Below, piece by piece: positions 39,872-54,587 of a stretch of 64,000 nt of DNA. Numbering within the stretch: the stretch's first letter is position 1; each line of letters begins with the position of its first letter. The notes beneath the pieces are model-generated. The model was given only the letters and a program-made list of their open reading frames with translations, was not told the origin of the DNA and searched no databases. Both the position numbers and the translations under genes were made by a program. The stretch covers positions 1,019,001 to 1,083,000 of the forward strand of contig JACCIC010000054.1 in assembly GCA_018907035.1 (NCBI GenBank), read 5' to 3'. The stretch comes from Sycobia sp. Sy_11. Taxonomy: Eukaryota > Arthropoda > Insecta > Hymenoptera > Epichrysomallidae.

Positions 39872-42800
39872 ACAGACCTTGTATTGTAGCCCTACACTTT
39901 ATTCTTTCATCATTTTACAAGTAAAAAAGTAAAGAAATATTTGCTATTGTAATTCAATAGGTTTAAAATCACATATATTAAACGTTAGAAAATGTATAAA
40001 ACTATTATACTTTAAAGATTTATATTCTATATAAACAAGAATCAGATATTATCTGAGTATCTCATGAAAATGGAGAAAAAATAAAAAACTAATAAGGTCT
40101 TTTTATTTTTGAGAACATGTCTTTTAATTACTTTTAAATATTGTAGCTGACAAAAATATTATAGTCTAAGAGACATCATTAGGATTAGTCAATAAAAGCA
40201 TTCAATTTTTCTTTTAAAAAGTTGAATTAATCGTATCAGTTCTCGTGATATTCGAGTATATAATATAACAATAATAAGAACACATATTTACATTCAGTCA
40301 ATAGATATATGTTATATGTATTAATTGAGTCATTAAATTACATGATATCATTTTTTACATTCGCCAGTAGTCGCGGAATAGGAAATCGATTGAGGCATGA
40401 AATGGGGGGGGGGGTCATTAATAAATGATAGTACAGTGTTTAAGAATAATAGAGACTTGATAATTCCTAGTTACATTTACATTATCTAAATTTTCTCTCC
40501 GTTTACCGATCGATTTTTAATAATTCGACAGAGATTTTAATTTTCACTATTTTACAAAACTCTTAATCATTCAAGGAATTTTTGTATATATATGTACTGG
40601 TAGAGGAATCGTAGAAAATCATCAGTCATTATACTATTGATAAACAAATTCAACGTATTGAATGGCTCTTTATACACATTATAATCTGTATAATATTAGC
40701 ACTGTCGTTCTTCTATTGTTCGATAGAAAAAATAGTACAGGAATTATTGAATCCTATATTTCATATTTATGATTATTTTTTATTCTCACTGAGCATCACT
40801 TTTAATATATTATATTCATACAGATACTAAATCTCCAGTAGATTCGTGCAAAGTTTGCAGGTACGCTCCTTGGCGCAATCATATTTCATCTTCTTCTTCA
40901 TCCATCGCAGTTATTGAATCGCGAAATGGGAAAATCCGAATATAACGAGTAATCTTGTCTTGCGCTAAGTGAGTGAGACAGTAAGAGAGAGAAAGAGAAA
41001 CAGAGTTCAACATTATGATCTGAAATAGGCGCGGACTCAGTTTTAATTAATGTTGCTGTTTGATTACATTTTGGAAGTGAATCAATTCAAATAATAGCGC
41101 CCATTGGTGTATAATAGCGTAATTGTCAATTGGATTTTCGATTTTCGATTTTTTAGTCTTTTTTTTCGTCCCGGCATTTTGAATCGAAATCACGTGCTCG
41201 TAAATGTAAATGAAATTTCGAGCTTCGATCGATCGAAAAATTATAATGATACAAAGCAAATAAGGCTATTTTGAAATGGGTTTCAACAACATAAAACATT
41301 AAATATTTAACATCTACTATTTTTTCTATATATATATATATATACATATCTAACTTTATATATCTCGTATAATTCATTTTATTTTTTCTATTGACTAGTA
41401 ATAAGTAAATAAACAGTCTATCAACAAATACACGAACAGTATTGTTATATACACATAGTCTCGGATACAGTAATATTAAAATTTATATTTTTTTTTCATA
41501 TCTTTTGTCAATTTTGCATTTTATATAAATCATGAGAAAATATTATCTAGTCGCGTAGTATTTAAGGTTCTTTGGAAAAATAGAAAAGTAATTAATTATC
41601 CCTTTCAATTACATTTGAGAAACAGTTATCAAATGCGAATATTATCTGTACTTTAGATTCACTTTCCATTATACGAATGGGTTTTATAATAACCTTATAC
41701 AGATTGTTTTTAATTGATTTATTATTATTATTTAATTTTTTTCAGCGAGAATTCTAGTGTCTGGATATTTCTTATTTTAAATTGTATATACTACTTTAAC
41801 AGCTTTGTTACATATTTGTCTAAAATCAGAAAGTTTATACGTGGCAAAAAATGAGATGCTGCAAAAAATTTTGAGACTATTATAAATTCAACTAATGCTT
41901 CAATTTATTTTTGTTGCGCTTGGATTCATCATAGATGTAGTGAGTTATGGATGAGAAAATTCAATCTCATTATTGATCTCTTATTTTCTATCATTATATG
42001 TTTTATGTTACAATGTTTTATGGTATCTACGGCCCGACTCATATGGCAATTTAGAACATTTCATCATACACGATTTAGTTTTATAAAATTGCGAGATATT
42101 ATTTCATCGGTAATGAGCAGGACAGAAATTAGCGTTCATTTTGATTTATTTTAGCTGTATTGAAATTTGAGCTAGCTAGACCGCTAAATATAAAAAAGAA
42201 AAAACAGGACAATCTTGATTACTTCTATAATTTCAAAAAGAAAGGATGCTGCGCAACGTTATAACATAATGTCTTTTACTCTAACAGTCCTTTTCATGAA
42301 ATCTCGTGTAAAAATCCACTTAGAGTGACGCTTTCAGCTGGATTTGTTTATCTATTAAAGAACTGTTCCAAGACTGTTTTACCGAAGCGTTTGCGCCCAT
42401 CAAAATCCGAGAGCTATAGAAAAATGGCGAACAATTCGTTGCATCACACGGAGGTGCGCTGTTCATTTTACGCGGCGCGTTATAATCTCGGCTCGTTCGC
42501 AACTTAGCAGGTCGCCGCGGCTTACTTGCCTATTTGAAATTGCTCAACGTGTTTCGTCTATTGGAAGGGACCGCTTGATGGAACGATTCGCGGGCATTTC
42601 GTATATCTACGCTCGCTTTTACGGCGGTGAAAGAATCAATTCTACCTTCGAATGTTTTTTCCAGGATCGCGTTATTATATAAAATAATTAATATCAAAGT
42701 TGTAGAATTCGATCAGAAGTATTAGCTAACGATCTTGACATATGCGTGATTGTGCATCATATGTATATATCATCCGCTAGATATCCTAAGATCATGAGGA

Positions 42801-44234
42801 TACCAGTCTTACTTTTTTGGCACTAAAATAATTTCACAAAGGTAAGTTTTAGCAAAAATTATTTCAAATAAGAGATGCTTGACGACAAGACAGATTTTCA
42901 CAGCTTTTCGTTTGACCTTAGGTGTCATTATCAAGGTCATTTTATGGTGAATTAAAAAAACAAAACAAATAAAGAGGAAGATGCTCATGACCTTAGAAGA
43001 CAAATGGCGATTACGTGTGTTAAATTTCCTATACTCTCTAAGCATAGAATGTTTTCTATTATTAAAGTCGGTGTTAATACAGGGTTAAAACTATGTAAAA
43101 AGCGAAAGCTAAGCTTGAAATGACATTGGATCATATTCAAGATCAGCGGTCAAATGCTTTGACGAAAGTTATAAACTTTTGTATGCACCGTTTTCTTGTA
43201 GTTAGGAATTATTGTTATTTTTGATACAGCATGTTTAATATTTTGTCCTTAGGCTGTAATAAATGAAATTCCAATTCTAATTTTAATTCTCTTTCTGAAA
43301 TTCTCTCACGATCTTTTCCTCTTCAATCTTCAAATTCATAATAGTTATAATCAGATTAATGTGCAATGAATATCGTTTTTAGATTCAGTATATACTATAA
43401 GAAAAATAAATGTTAAGGAGTAAAGAAACGGGATTTGATAAAATATTAATAGTATGTTCTCGAGATTCGTAATTAGGTGATAAATTAAATTAAATGCAAA
43501 GGATAGATTTTAATGCTACGTATCACAATAAATATCGTTCTAACCTGTACACAAATATAAAACTCATATTTGAATATGTATGTATAATAAATAAATTGAA
43601 ACGATTGTATGAATGTTGTTTCAACAATATTTATTTTTATTGAGACTAGGAATCTGATTAGTCACTCAGTGAAATTGGCACAGACTTTATTTGTAAGCGT
43701 ATAAAACGGAGATAATTATATATTTTCGAATGAATGCGAGTTGATAGACGAGCTTGGCAGCCTCGGTCGTTTCAAGGCTTCGAAAAGCTCACCTACGTAC
43801 TTAGTCATCTATAGAAAGCCTTCTTATGATACAGTGCGCTTCCAACGTAAGCGGGTATAGAAACGAATCCAAAGTATTAGGGACTTTTCGAAAGGTCGAA
43901 ACGACGGTACACTGGCCATCGAGTAATAGAAGGAGGTGCGCGATACAACGGACGCTCGTTTATGACAAACATATAGTGGATAAAGGTTGGATTTCACTTA
44001 CAAATTTATATTCGATCCTCACAATTTACAGAAGTTGTCGTTAACGCAATCGAAAGAATTACGCTCGTTGCGCGACGCTATGATCGGGGTGCGATGCGTG
44101 CGACCGACAGGGACCCTTGCGTTCACTGCATCCCACTGAAAAACCCGCGTATGTTTCGCATGCGTAAGAATTCGCGCTAACAGGTTCCACGACTTCGTGC
44201 GGCGAATTCAAACGTCACGTACCTTCATCTCTCC

Positions 44235-44238
<4 letters not shown>

Positions 44239-44266
<28 letters not shown>
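44239..44266. repeat. (CT)n microsatellite
   Basis: Short pure CT run at the edge of the CpG-richer island 43720-44250. Confidence 0.9.
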
Positions 44267-44270
<4 letters not shown>

Positions 44271-45917
44271 TTCTCTTTTCGAACACGTACGAAAATAAAA
44301 ACAATTGTCGCGCTAAAACACATACATACACTCGAAGCACAAATTCGCTGCGTCGCAGTCGCTTGGCGAACAATTCGCTACATCATTTTTTTCAAATAAT
44401 TCAACACATACGTCCACTTGTCTAAACAAAAAAAAAAAGAAGTAACAAGAAAAAAATAACGCCATTAAAGTATGTTACATTCATTCTTTGTGTGTATAGC
44501 GATTCCAATTCAAAAGCAAAATAATCGAATGAAAACAATATTATTATATCGTTGCGCGATTTGCCCCTATCGTTACCTCGTCCCTCGTGCAGCCCTGAAA
44601 ATTCGAGCCGATCGGCCGTGCGCTCCCAGCGTCCCTATTACAATACGTGGCGACGACGAGTGTACGGCAAGAGAGTTCATCGTTTATATAGGCTTTTTCA
44701 CATTCGACTTGTCGCGCTCGAGGCCACCCTCCCCACGGGTGCGCAAACTGCGCGACGCGAGACAAGAAATTATACACTTATTAGTCCGGCAGCGGAGAGC
44801 CGCGAGACAGAGTCTTCAAAATGTATTTAAGGTATACAATTAACTATACACTCAATCGACACGAGCAGTTTTTCCTTTTTTTGTTTTTTTTTTTTTTTGT
44901 TGCCTTTCCCTTCTTATTTCCTCGAAGCGAAAATTAACGCGCGTCGCCTGATTCCGCGCCCGTACACAATATATCGGTAACAATAATTACGATACAATTG
45001 ATAATAACAATTATATAATTATAAATCGCATGGTACATGTACAATCAATTATAGATTACGAGATGGCGGGAGGAAGAATATAGGGCGGGGGTTGTGGTTC
45101 GACAAAAAAATTGGCCAGAGAGGAGGCTGTATATCTATAGCGGTCGATCTGTATTACACTTTATACTCCCGATGAAGTTCGACTTAAATTAATACTTTCC
45201 ATTTACACGGTCCCCAACTATACACTCGCATTCTCCCAAGTACACAGAGATATTTAAAGTCTATCTATCTATATATAGGAGGATTGTCTGCTTGGGGTCT
45301 TTTTCATCTGAACCGACAAGGATTTATTGGTTTGGGACGTGCCTCATTTCTTTGAAATATTAATTATTAAAAGTAGGAACGGGCTTTACTTTATACCTTA
45401 ACTTATTACACGTATGGGAAGATCAGGTAAATGTCTTAAATAACATAAATTATATATGTGAATACGATTAGTTCGTTTAATTGATTCGTCCAACAGAAGC
45501 CAATAAAACTCTAAATGCAATACTTATAATTGAATATCCAATAAAAATTGTTAGTTATACGTGTATATGTATAAATTAAATTTTCATTCCAATAAAAGAC
45601 AACGCGAAGTTATATTAAGTTACAATTATACCTATTAATCCTTATCGATTGTTCACTATATTAATAATTTCAATAATATCGACAGCCATATGTAATTTTT
45701 TATTTACATCAATTCCTTGCATAAGATGCACAGTTTTGTACAGCAGAAAATGAAATATTTCTTCTATTTTATTATTTCTCCATAAATAAGTAAAAGATTC
45801 GATACATATATTTGATTAATTTTGTCGATTTAATTGAATAGAATGAAAAAGACCCGTTTGGGATCTCACTAACGTCGGAGGGGGAATATTTTTCTCGCGT
45901 CAACGTATCATATAGTT

Positions 45918-45920
<3 letters not shown>

Positions 45921-45973
<53 letters not shown>

Positions 45974-45984
45974 TCACTCTCTCC
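45921..45984. repeat. (CT)n microsatellite
   Basis: CT run with two CA interruptions near its right end. Confidence 0.93.
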
Positions 45985-46446
45985 TTCTCTTTCTGATATC
46001 TCTTCAAAGTATGAGACGTATTATTTCAGATATATATTTTCTTTGATTTTGTGCTTGAATTGACATAAAATGTTATATATGCAAAATAAGGAACAATCTC
46101 TCATGAAAATATTTCCATTGAAATCGCTTAACATTATAGTCAAACGGATTGCCAAAGAATTATTCAAGTGACAAAACAAAAAGAGAGAATTGAATTTTTT
46201 TAAATGTATAATACATATGAAATCGATATTCAGTGTGAAATGAAGCATAACGTGCTCCAGTATGTTTTTTGAGGAGTGCTCGAGCGAATCTATTATGCAT
46301 TTTTATAATTCTGAGAGATCTGATGTGCTCGATAGGCAGTGAAAATGTGCAGAATCATAGAAAATGCAGAAAGTTTCTGACGCTCAAATATCAGTTTGTT
46401 TTGGCGCTCAGATACAAGCTTACGTTAATTAGGTTGTTTTTTGTTG

Positions 46447-46450
<4 letters not shown>

Positions 46451-46493
<43 letters not shown>
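46451..46493. repeat. (TC)n microsatellite
   Basis: Uninterrupted TC run, the third such tract within 2.3 kb. Confidence 0.93.
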
Positions 46494-46497
<4 letters not shown>

Positions 46498-47740
46498 TAT
46501 GCTCATGCATAATATGCGCATTCGCCTATCCTGTTCACATTTTATATGCGTCAATCGACTTTGAGCTTTTTGAGAAGATTGATGATGAATAAAACGACTT
46601 TTCCATTATTTATGTTTTATCATTAAATTGTTTTCATTAGTAAAATATCCTATTCGACGTTGTGTAGTAGAAACGACTGAACTCTCCGCAAAATAAACAT
46701 CGACTATTCCGATGTATGTTGGTTATTTCGAACGGTGCGAACGTTACTTTTGACAATACATCATTTATTTTGTGATCGTCAAATGCATCTAAATTGCATC
46801 GATGGGAACTCATTCAAAATGATGTTTTTTGTTTCACATTGCCCGGAGCTTACAAAATTTAGCTATTTCAAGAAAAATAGTCACTCGAATATAGAGCCTA
46901 AATACTGTTGTTCTACGATTAAATCCAATCGTGTGTATCCTTTTTTTGTGTTTTTTTTTTGTTTTGTTTTATTTATTTATGTTTTTTTTAATTATTTTTT
47001 ACAATCAATTACACAGTGATTCTACCCTTAAATTACACACTATCAATGAAAACACATCATTCATAATTTATTTCCTTATGTAGAAGCCTCTTAATCGATC
47101 TGGTTCAGTGTTACTTTTTTTTTTTTGTTAAAAAAAAGCATTAAAACTACTATACTCTCTACTTCTCTTCGCGCTTATTTTTTGGCAAGTTTTTATTTCT
47201 CTGTCATGCACACATATTATATTTATCTCTCTTTCGTTCTTTCTATCGCCATTTATTTAAATATCGTAGTTAAAAGTCAACGATTAGTTACCAGAACACA
47301 AGGCACTTGGCTTACACATCATATTTTTGTTTGTTTATTTATATATAATATTTATATATGTAATATCCACTTCAATTTTTTTTTTGGTATAGCTCGGTGT
47401 CGAAGTAGCTAGAGGGCCGTCAGTTTCGTCTCTCTCCTTCTCAACTATACGCATATATCCATTGCATTGTTTATCTGTTGCTCTCATGTAAAATCCAGTT
47501 TTTAATAATTTCTGTTTCCAATTGATTCGAAAATTCATTGGGCAATGACTATAGTGATAAAAAGCAGGAAGGTGAGGACACGGAGCTGGCGGCTCGGTGA
47601 AAAATAATACGCATCAGTCATTCACAATATCCATAGAAGAAAATATTTATGTATCATCGTAAATCGTACATATATATATACTATGTATGCCATGTTGTAA
47701 TAATATATATATAATATATTCTTTATATATTCGGTACTTT

Positions 47741-47744
<4 letters not shown>

Positions 47745-47791
<47 letters not shown>
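47745..47791. repeat. (AT)n microsatellite
   Basis: Pure AT run in the gene-poor interval. Confidence 0.93.
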
Positions 47792-47795
<4 letters not shown>

Positions 47796-50504
47796 GCATA
47801 ATCAATTATAAACGACATTAGATTAATTTTTATAGATCTGAGAGTATTAAAACCATTTCTCTTTTATCATCTTTTATCCTCGTAGTGGTATAATATTTAA
47901 ATAGGTTCAGTTTTATCGGTTTCATTATTTTCCTTATCATTTTCTTAATTTTCATTTCGTGAGGCCCGCATGGTCATTCGCTGTCTCTTTTCGATTTTAT
48001 GTTTCAACTCCCTTCGTCACTCTTTATGATTTTTGCATTAACTTTTTGTTATTCTCGTTTTGATTTAATTAACGTTTCGTTAAATTATAAGAATGGTTAA
48101 AATTTTTGATTCTCGTTTTACACGAGAATTGCGATCGGTTATCCTTAGATTCGGTATATTATAATATGACTGGCTATTTTCGTTTACGCGACGCGTCTGT
48201 TTTTTGTTTTTGTTATTTAAATATCATGTTTCGCTAATTTCTGTTATCGCGGACCAACGATTTTACTTGATTTTACTCCGAGATGAAAGAAGATTTAACT
48301 ACGAGAACAATCAGTGTCGCCCTTACATATATTTATAATATATATATTACTTTTTTTATTTTCTTTTAATTCTGTTCACACTTAAATGTCCGTTCTGTAT
48401 TTAGAGTGGTTCCGCTGCGGCGAAAGAAAAAGGAAAACCATGCCATTTAATTATATAAAGAAACAATACTTTCGCGATAGAGAGAGGGGAACGCGATATT
48501 TATTTTTACTTATAAGTTTTTTTTTTTCATTTTGCTTCGCTAATTAATAAATAACATCGAGATAACCTAGCGTCCAAAGTACTTGGTATTTTATTCTTTT
48601 CTATTTGTTCGCTTTCCATCTCTTCGACTCTCTGTACATATCATACGGAGAGATATACACAATATACTCTTAGATTCTGTATCAATACATATTATAAGAA
48701 TTATATGGCTTCCATAAACACTGTGTATATATTAAATAAAATGGTATGTATCTATACGTAATATAATATATAGGTACTAATGCAATATATAATTATAACT
48801 TTAACGTAATACTGATGCGCGAAGGTTTATGCCTTTCATGGCTAAAACTGTACTTTACTGGTCATCGTTTAATCTTTCGTTTCTTTTTTGGTATTGTATT
48901 TCTTCTCTTGCTCTCCGCTAGTTTGCTCTTTTATACACACATGTCGGGATATTGATTGATTGAAATTCATCATCATCTCTTTGAAAATATCCCGCGGATT
49001 ATCTATTGATTGTGCTTCTTTGATTATTATAATTTTGATTTGATTCTGTTCGTAATTTCACAGTAAATTTTTACGATAGAAGTTATCTGGAGCCTTTAAA
49101 AATCAATTAATAATATACGAATGCAATGAAATGTATAAAAATGGATAAATTTCATCTGATCGGCAAAGGGTGTGAATACGTGGAAGAGATATGAAGCGGG
49201 TGGCGAAATACGTATAGGTACACGATTTTTCAACGGATGAAAATTGATTTATTGCTCCAAATATCTCCGAAACGTGGATGGTTGTATCACGCTTTTTTTC
49301 CGACTTGTCGCCATTTTTCCCCGAGAGGTCTCTGTCTCCTTTTGCATATTATACACTGAATGAGACAATACTATTTAGCTTTGGCATCGCAATCTTCCGT
49401 TACCATTAAAATGATCCGCGTAAATACGTTCACGACTAGTTACCATATCGCCCTTGAAATTGACTAAAATGTTGTGCTCTTTAATATCATATAAAGCATT
49501 GTTTATAGTACCGTCGGAGACGTCCCGCAGGCACCTACTTTATGGAAAAAGAAAGTATAGCTGAAAATTCGGAAATTGTTCAGAAGACGTGCTTGAGCAT
49601 ACACTGACAGTAAGAAATGTACAGATTTAACAATACACTGAAAAAAGTGGAGTGAATAGAAATATTAAAAGAGGATAATTTATTAGTAGATGTAAATAAA
49701 CACAATGGCTTATTTGACGTATAATAAGTGAGTTCTTTATGCGTTGAATTAATTGATACTGCCAGCTGTAGGTGACGCGCAGAGATATAGATTTACTTTA
49801 TAAACAAAAAATATATTGTCAGTATTGCTTAGGACTTAAATTATTATTATTTGTATACTATATAACGGTTTTCTTAATTTTTCAAGGATTAAAAATATAC
49901 AAAGGCGAGAGAAAATTTCGAAATAAATAAGTAATTTTCTTATCTTATGCTCGGATTTACATTTGATTGATAAAAGCCTTATTAATAATAATTAATGATT
50001 GTATAATTTGTAATTGTTATTTACGAGTCAAATATTCAAAGTTTATTTGATATCGTAAAATGTAACGGAAGGGATTTTACCGATGCTCACCTTTGAGTAA
50101 AAAGTCTCTAAAATGTTTAATTCTAAAAACACTGACTTTACTGCAAGGGCAGAAAGATTAATGATTGTTTTGAGCTATTACGATCGAACTAATTATTTCA
50201 ATAACTTACGAATATTAAGTAGATTGATAATAGTAGTAAGTTCGTTTTCACTAAGAACTAGGGTCAAGCAGACAAGTGCAAAAGCAATGAGAGTACGCGT
50301 TCGCGTTGTAATAAAATGTAATTCATATTGCTGTGGAAAATTGCTATGTCGATTATACAAGAATAAAATTATTTGCAACCGTGGAAGAGGTTCGCTTTCT
50401 TCGATGTTTGAAAAATTCTTTTTGTCCTCTCTCCGAGAAAGATTTGTTTTGTTTTTTTTTTTCACCAACCGGTCAACTTCTGTGTAATTTTTTGTTTTTT
50501 TTTC

Positions 50505-50529
50505 GTTTTTTTTTTTTTTTTTTTTTTTT
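50505..50529. repeat. T-rich homopolymer tract
   Basis: Poly(T) of about 25 bases at the end of a longer T-rich stretch (50447-50529). On the minus strand it is a poly(A) tract. Confidence 0.85.
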
Positions 50530-53172
50530 AACAACTAAATTATCTTACTCTACGAGAAACTTGATTTTGTTTTCATTTATTGAGAAAGGTTGTAACAAAA
50601 ATATACGACGATAGTTTGCGCTAAACGGGAGATTTTAATTTACAGTTTGTACAGATGCAATCTTTCATTTTTTTCCTCTCTTATTTTGTTCAAGTGCATC
50701 TTTCGTGTGCTCTGGAAGAACAAAAGGGTTTTAATCTAATGTATTATCGAACGACTTCGACATGACAATAATGTCGGATAGAAAAATTAAGGTAGAAGTT
50801 CGATTAATGTAATCGTTGATAGAAAAATGGCTCACGACAACGGTATTTATTCTACAGCTGGCCGATGTTTACACACTTAGTCTAGGAAAGCTCTAGTTAC
50901 TGATTAATAAGTTTCTTCATTAGGTATTAAAAGTTTAAATAGAGGATAGCTTGACATTAAATGGAAATAGTATAAAGAATCATGCTGTTGTAGAGACAGA
51001 TAGACATTAAAAGTAGATAGTAGGTATAAAGTTTATGATCTATGCACAATAATCCGTAATAATTTTTATTCCTTTCTAAAACTCGATTGATCTCTCATTA
51101 GCCTTTGTTTTTCTTTCATAATAGAGGTATTTTAAGCACATTCATTTTAGGTGTATAAACTTCCCACCCGTTTTCTCACTCTCTATAAAGAGCTGTACCC
51201 CCTTATTATTTAAGTTTCGTGGTGTAGCGAAGTCGCGATGATGAATTAGTGAAGTAGATTGCTGTGTCTCGTGATTCCTTGTTATGAGTATTTGCTCTTT
51301 TTGAGTATCGTAAGAAAATAGTCAAGATATCTTTTAATCGATGGGCACACAGTGCATGAATACTGATTCTTTATTTCTGTGATCACATCCTTGAGAAACT
51401 TTATCGATTTATGAAGTTAGAAGTAAAGGATTAAACGTGTTATCAGTGTCTTTGGATTAGATTTGTATTTTGTAAAACTTATTCCAGACTTTGTACAAAA
51501 TTTTCATTAAGAAAGAGCATTCAAATTCATTAGAGTAGACTATCAAATTACAATTTAATTGAGATTGCTTGACTTTGGAGAACACACCGTGTAATTTTGA
51601 TTTAGATGCCACTTTTGACATTGCGAGCAGACAAATTATACTATTATCGATATTTTAAAAATCTCGATATTAGCGACCCAAGATGTCTAATATGCATTTA
51701 TTATATTTTAAAATCCTAGTTGTATCGTCAATACAACTTACCTAATTTATTTAGATGGCACGGGTCCGTTTTATATACAAATACACGTATGCAATATCAT
51801 AATACCACATACCATTTACGTTTAAGTACATCACATATTTATCAATTTTTTTAATATATATAATATATTTCATATATATATATTACTATTTTTGTTCTTT
51901 TAACGTGGAGGGACTGATTTGTACAATTCATGCATATCTTCGTAACCTGCTTCACTGCTTTGTTACCGAACCTCCGCTTGTTCACGCTAGTCCACCAATA
52001 CGTTATATTTTAATATTTTGTTGCTGTTATTTTTCCGTTTTATTTTTATAAATTTCGAGCGCACCCAGCCTCCAGCGCACTGCCCTAACATTATTAATCT
52101 TAAATTCGAATATACATGCGTGTATAAGTCTTTCTTCTTTATTAATGAATTTCAGGCATTTATGCATGCGTGAGTTAAATTTATGCAAACAACTATATTC
52201 GTTTGTTTGGGATTTCCTTTGGCTCGATAAAAAATAAATTTATCTATTTCTAAATTCATTTATCGCGAACTGTACAGCTATCATCGAGGTTCTAAATATG
52301 AATTTTAGACTAATGATCCTAAAATTCAATGAAAGAAGAAAAACTTAATCAGCCGATAAAAATTATGCCGCTTGATATTATATTTTTTCTTATAAATTCA
52401 CATCAGGAACTACGTTCCTGAAATAATTAGTGTATTGTCCTTAAATGATATGTCCGCTAAATTTTATCCTATCGTCATCGCCACGCATTCCGCCTTAAGT
52501 TGCCCGAGCCTTCGGTCGGATTAATCAACAATTTACCATGAATATACCGCCTTAAAAAGAATCAACTTTTTTTTTGTTCGGGAAACTTTTAATTTTCTGC
52601 GAGTCCCGACCGCAGCTGCTAGAACACATTTTTTGTTTTCATTACGCGGCGCTGGAGATTGGCGCTTCCTCGCTCTTTACGCTTCGTTTGCGAATTACTT
52701 TTCATTATATAAATAATTTTATTTTTTTGCGCGAAGTTCACTAATCCGTTCTGGACTCGATTGAAGGCATGATTTGCAGCCAAATTTATTGTTAGCATCC
52801 GAACGCGGGAGAAGGCCCGGCGTCCATGTACGTGTTTGTATTAGTATTTCGTTTGATATGGTTGTAAAACTTATTCCGTATGAAAAAATTTCTTCTTTTA
52901 TTACTGTCACCTATTAACCCCGCACACTCAATATAGATCTATGGCACGTTTAACACATTACATCAAGAATTTTATAATTACACTGGATACGAATACGCTC
53001 TCGGTTGCACTTGCTTTATTATTTTGCTCTAAATTTATTATATCTTTCTGCTTTGTTGAATTAATTACTCGCATTTTGATTAGAATTTATTCTTAATTTT
53101 CTCCCCATTCGTGTATTTTATCTTTATTTTTGTCTGGACGTTTTATTTTCATTTGTTCGTTTCATTTTCAGG

Positions 53173-54474
53173 TTTAAACTAGCACGGGCGCGATGGAGAT
53201 GAAATTGAAGCATGTAAGTATTTGCTTTGAAGATCAGTTTTAAAGAAGATTAGAAATAAGACGGGTTTCCATAGTTTCGATATATTTGATTGAAATATAT
53301 GTAATAAAAAGTCTTTATAATTAAAAGTATTATATTAGATGCTCATATTACTTTGGATGAATTTCTAAATAAGAATTGATATTACCCTTAGCATTTCCAA
53401 AAAATTGAATGGCAATTTTTTCTTTGAAACAGAAAAATGACTAGTGAATAATAATGTAGAATTTTCAAATATTTCTCTCTATAATTTCATAAATATAATA
53501 CTTTCATTTTGGTCATGATTGCTATTATTGAACAGTTATTCGGAGATAGTTATCAAAATAATTTAAAAGAGAGAATTTATAGTATATAAAAGAACGAATA
53601 AAAAAGGTTCAACAAAGCATATACCCTGTTCATATTAGTGAAAGTAGTTAAAAATATGTTTGATAGACTAGAAAATTGTCGTTTTAAGAGTTTGAATTCT
53701 TATAGGTTCTCCACTGAGAAGTGTATAAACAAATGAAGCTAAGTATTTATCATTCTAATGTACGCATTTTTTCTTATAATAATCAGATTCACTTTTAAAT
53801 ATGTTTAAAATAATGTAATAAAATCTATCTACGCGGAGTGAAATATTTTCTGTTCTTTTTTTTTCATTTTTGACGAACAACACCGACATTCGCGCCTCGT
53901 CAGGAATATGTACAATCATGTACATGTATTATATACACACAAGGATTTTCAGTTCTGTTCACAAACCCTCTATTTTTATTCGGTTTTAATGTTCGTACGG
54001 GTTATGACGGATTTTTTATATGATAGTAAAAAAAAGACTTACACATTTTTTTTGGATTTTTTACAAATTGATTTAAGTAAATTATTTTTAAACTTTAAAT
54101 ATTGTTTTAGAAATGAATTTAAATATAGAAGATTTATATATTATTTATTTAGTCAAAAAGATTTATGATTTTTACAATATATTAACGTAATTAATAATAT
54201 ATATTTCTTTTCTAGTAAATAGATTTTATGAAAAAATAACAAATTATTATAGTTGATTCTTATGTGCAAGTCTTTAAAATTTTTATGCTTTGTTTATTAT
54301 GCGGATATTATGCGCAATAACTGTGTAAACAATACATTTGCTATGTATATGCATGCCTTGGGTTTTTTAATTTAATTTAAGTGTGCAACTGACTCGTTTT
54401 TCTCTCCTCAGATCCGTATTACACGTCCGATTGAACATTAACAGCGTGTTATCCCTCACTGATTGAATAATAAA
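53173..54474 (+). ncRNA. Candidate spliced lncRNA or small-ORF transcript (two exons)
   Basis: A 42-base exon (53173-53214) sits between a long pyrimidine tract ending TTTCATTTTCAG and a consensus donor GTAAGT. About 1.2 kb on, a second strong acceptor (TTTTTCTCTCCTCAG, ending 54411) opens an exon with AATAAA at 54469-54474. The first exon has stops in all three frames, so it is not internal coding sequence. Its ATG (53194) continues across the junction to a 16-residue frame, MEMKLKHIRITRPIEH, then stop. Splice signals are seen; transcription is inferred. Any further 5' exons might lie in the CpG-richer islands at 42-45 kb. Confidence 0.25.
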
Positions 54475-54546
54475 TTGATTCTAAATTACATCAATAATTA
54501 TTGATTCTATACACATATACATTAAATACCTATGGTACATAAACAA

Positions 54547-54587
54547 TATGTTTACATATGTATATATACATATATGTGTAAACATAT
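54547..54587. repeat. Short inverted repeat
   Basis: ATGTTTACATATGTATATATA is followed by its imperfect mirror ending GTGTAAACAT, giving a near-continuous stem of about 18 bp per arm. Confidence 0.6.

Noticed and set aside
41951..42154. 67-codon hydrophobic frame
   Set aside because: Considered as a stray chemoreceptor exon, but no family motif and no matching splice sites.
44472..44843. 123- and 92-codon plus frames and an opposing minus frame
   Set aside because: Three overlapping frames in a GC-richer block with no domain and no splice context; typical chance openness.
50113..50614. Overlapping frames around 50.1-50.6 kb
   Set aside because: Ends in T/A homopolymer runs giving Phe or Lys strings; no family resemblance.
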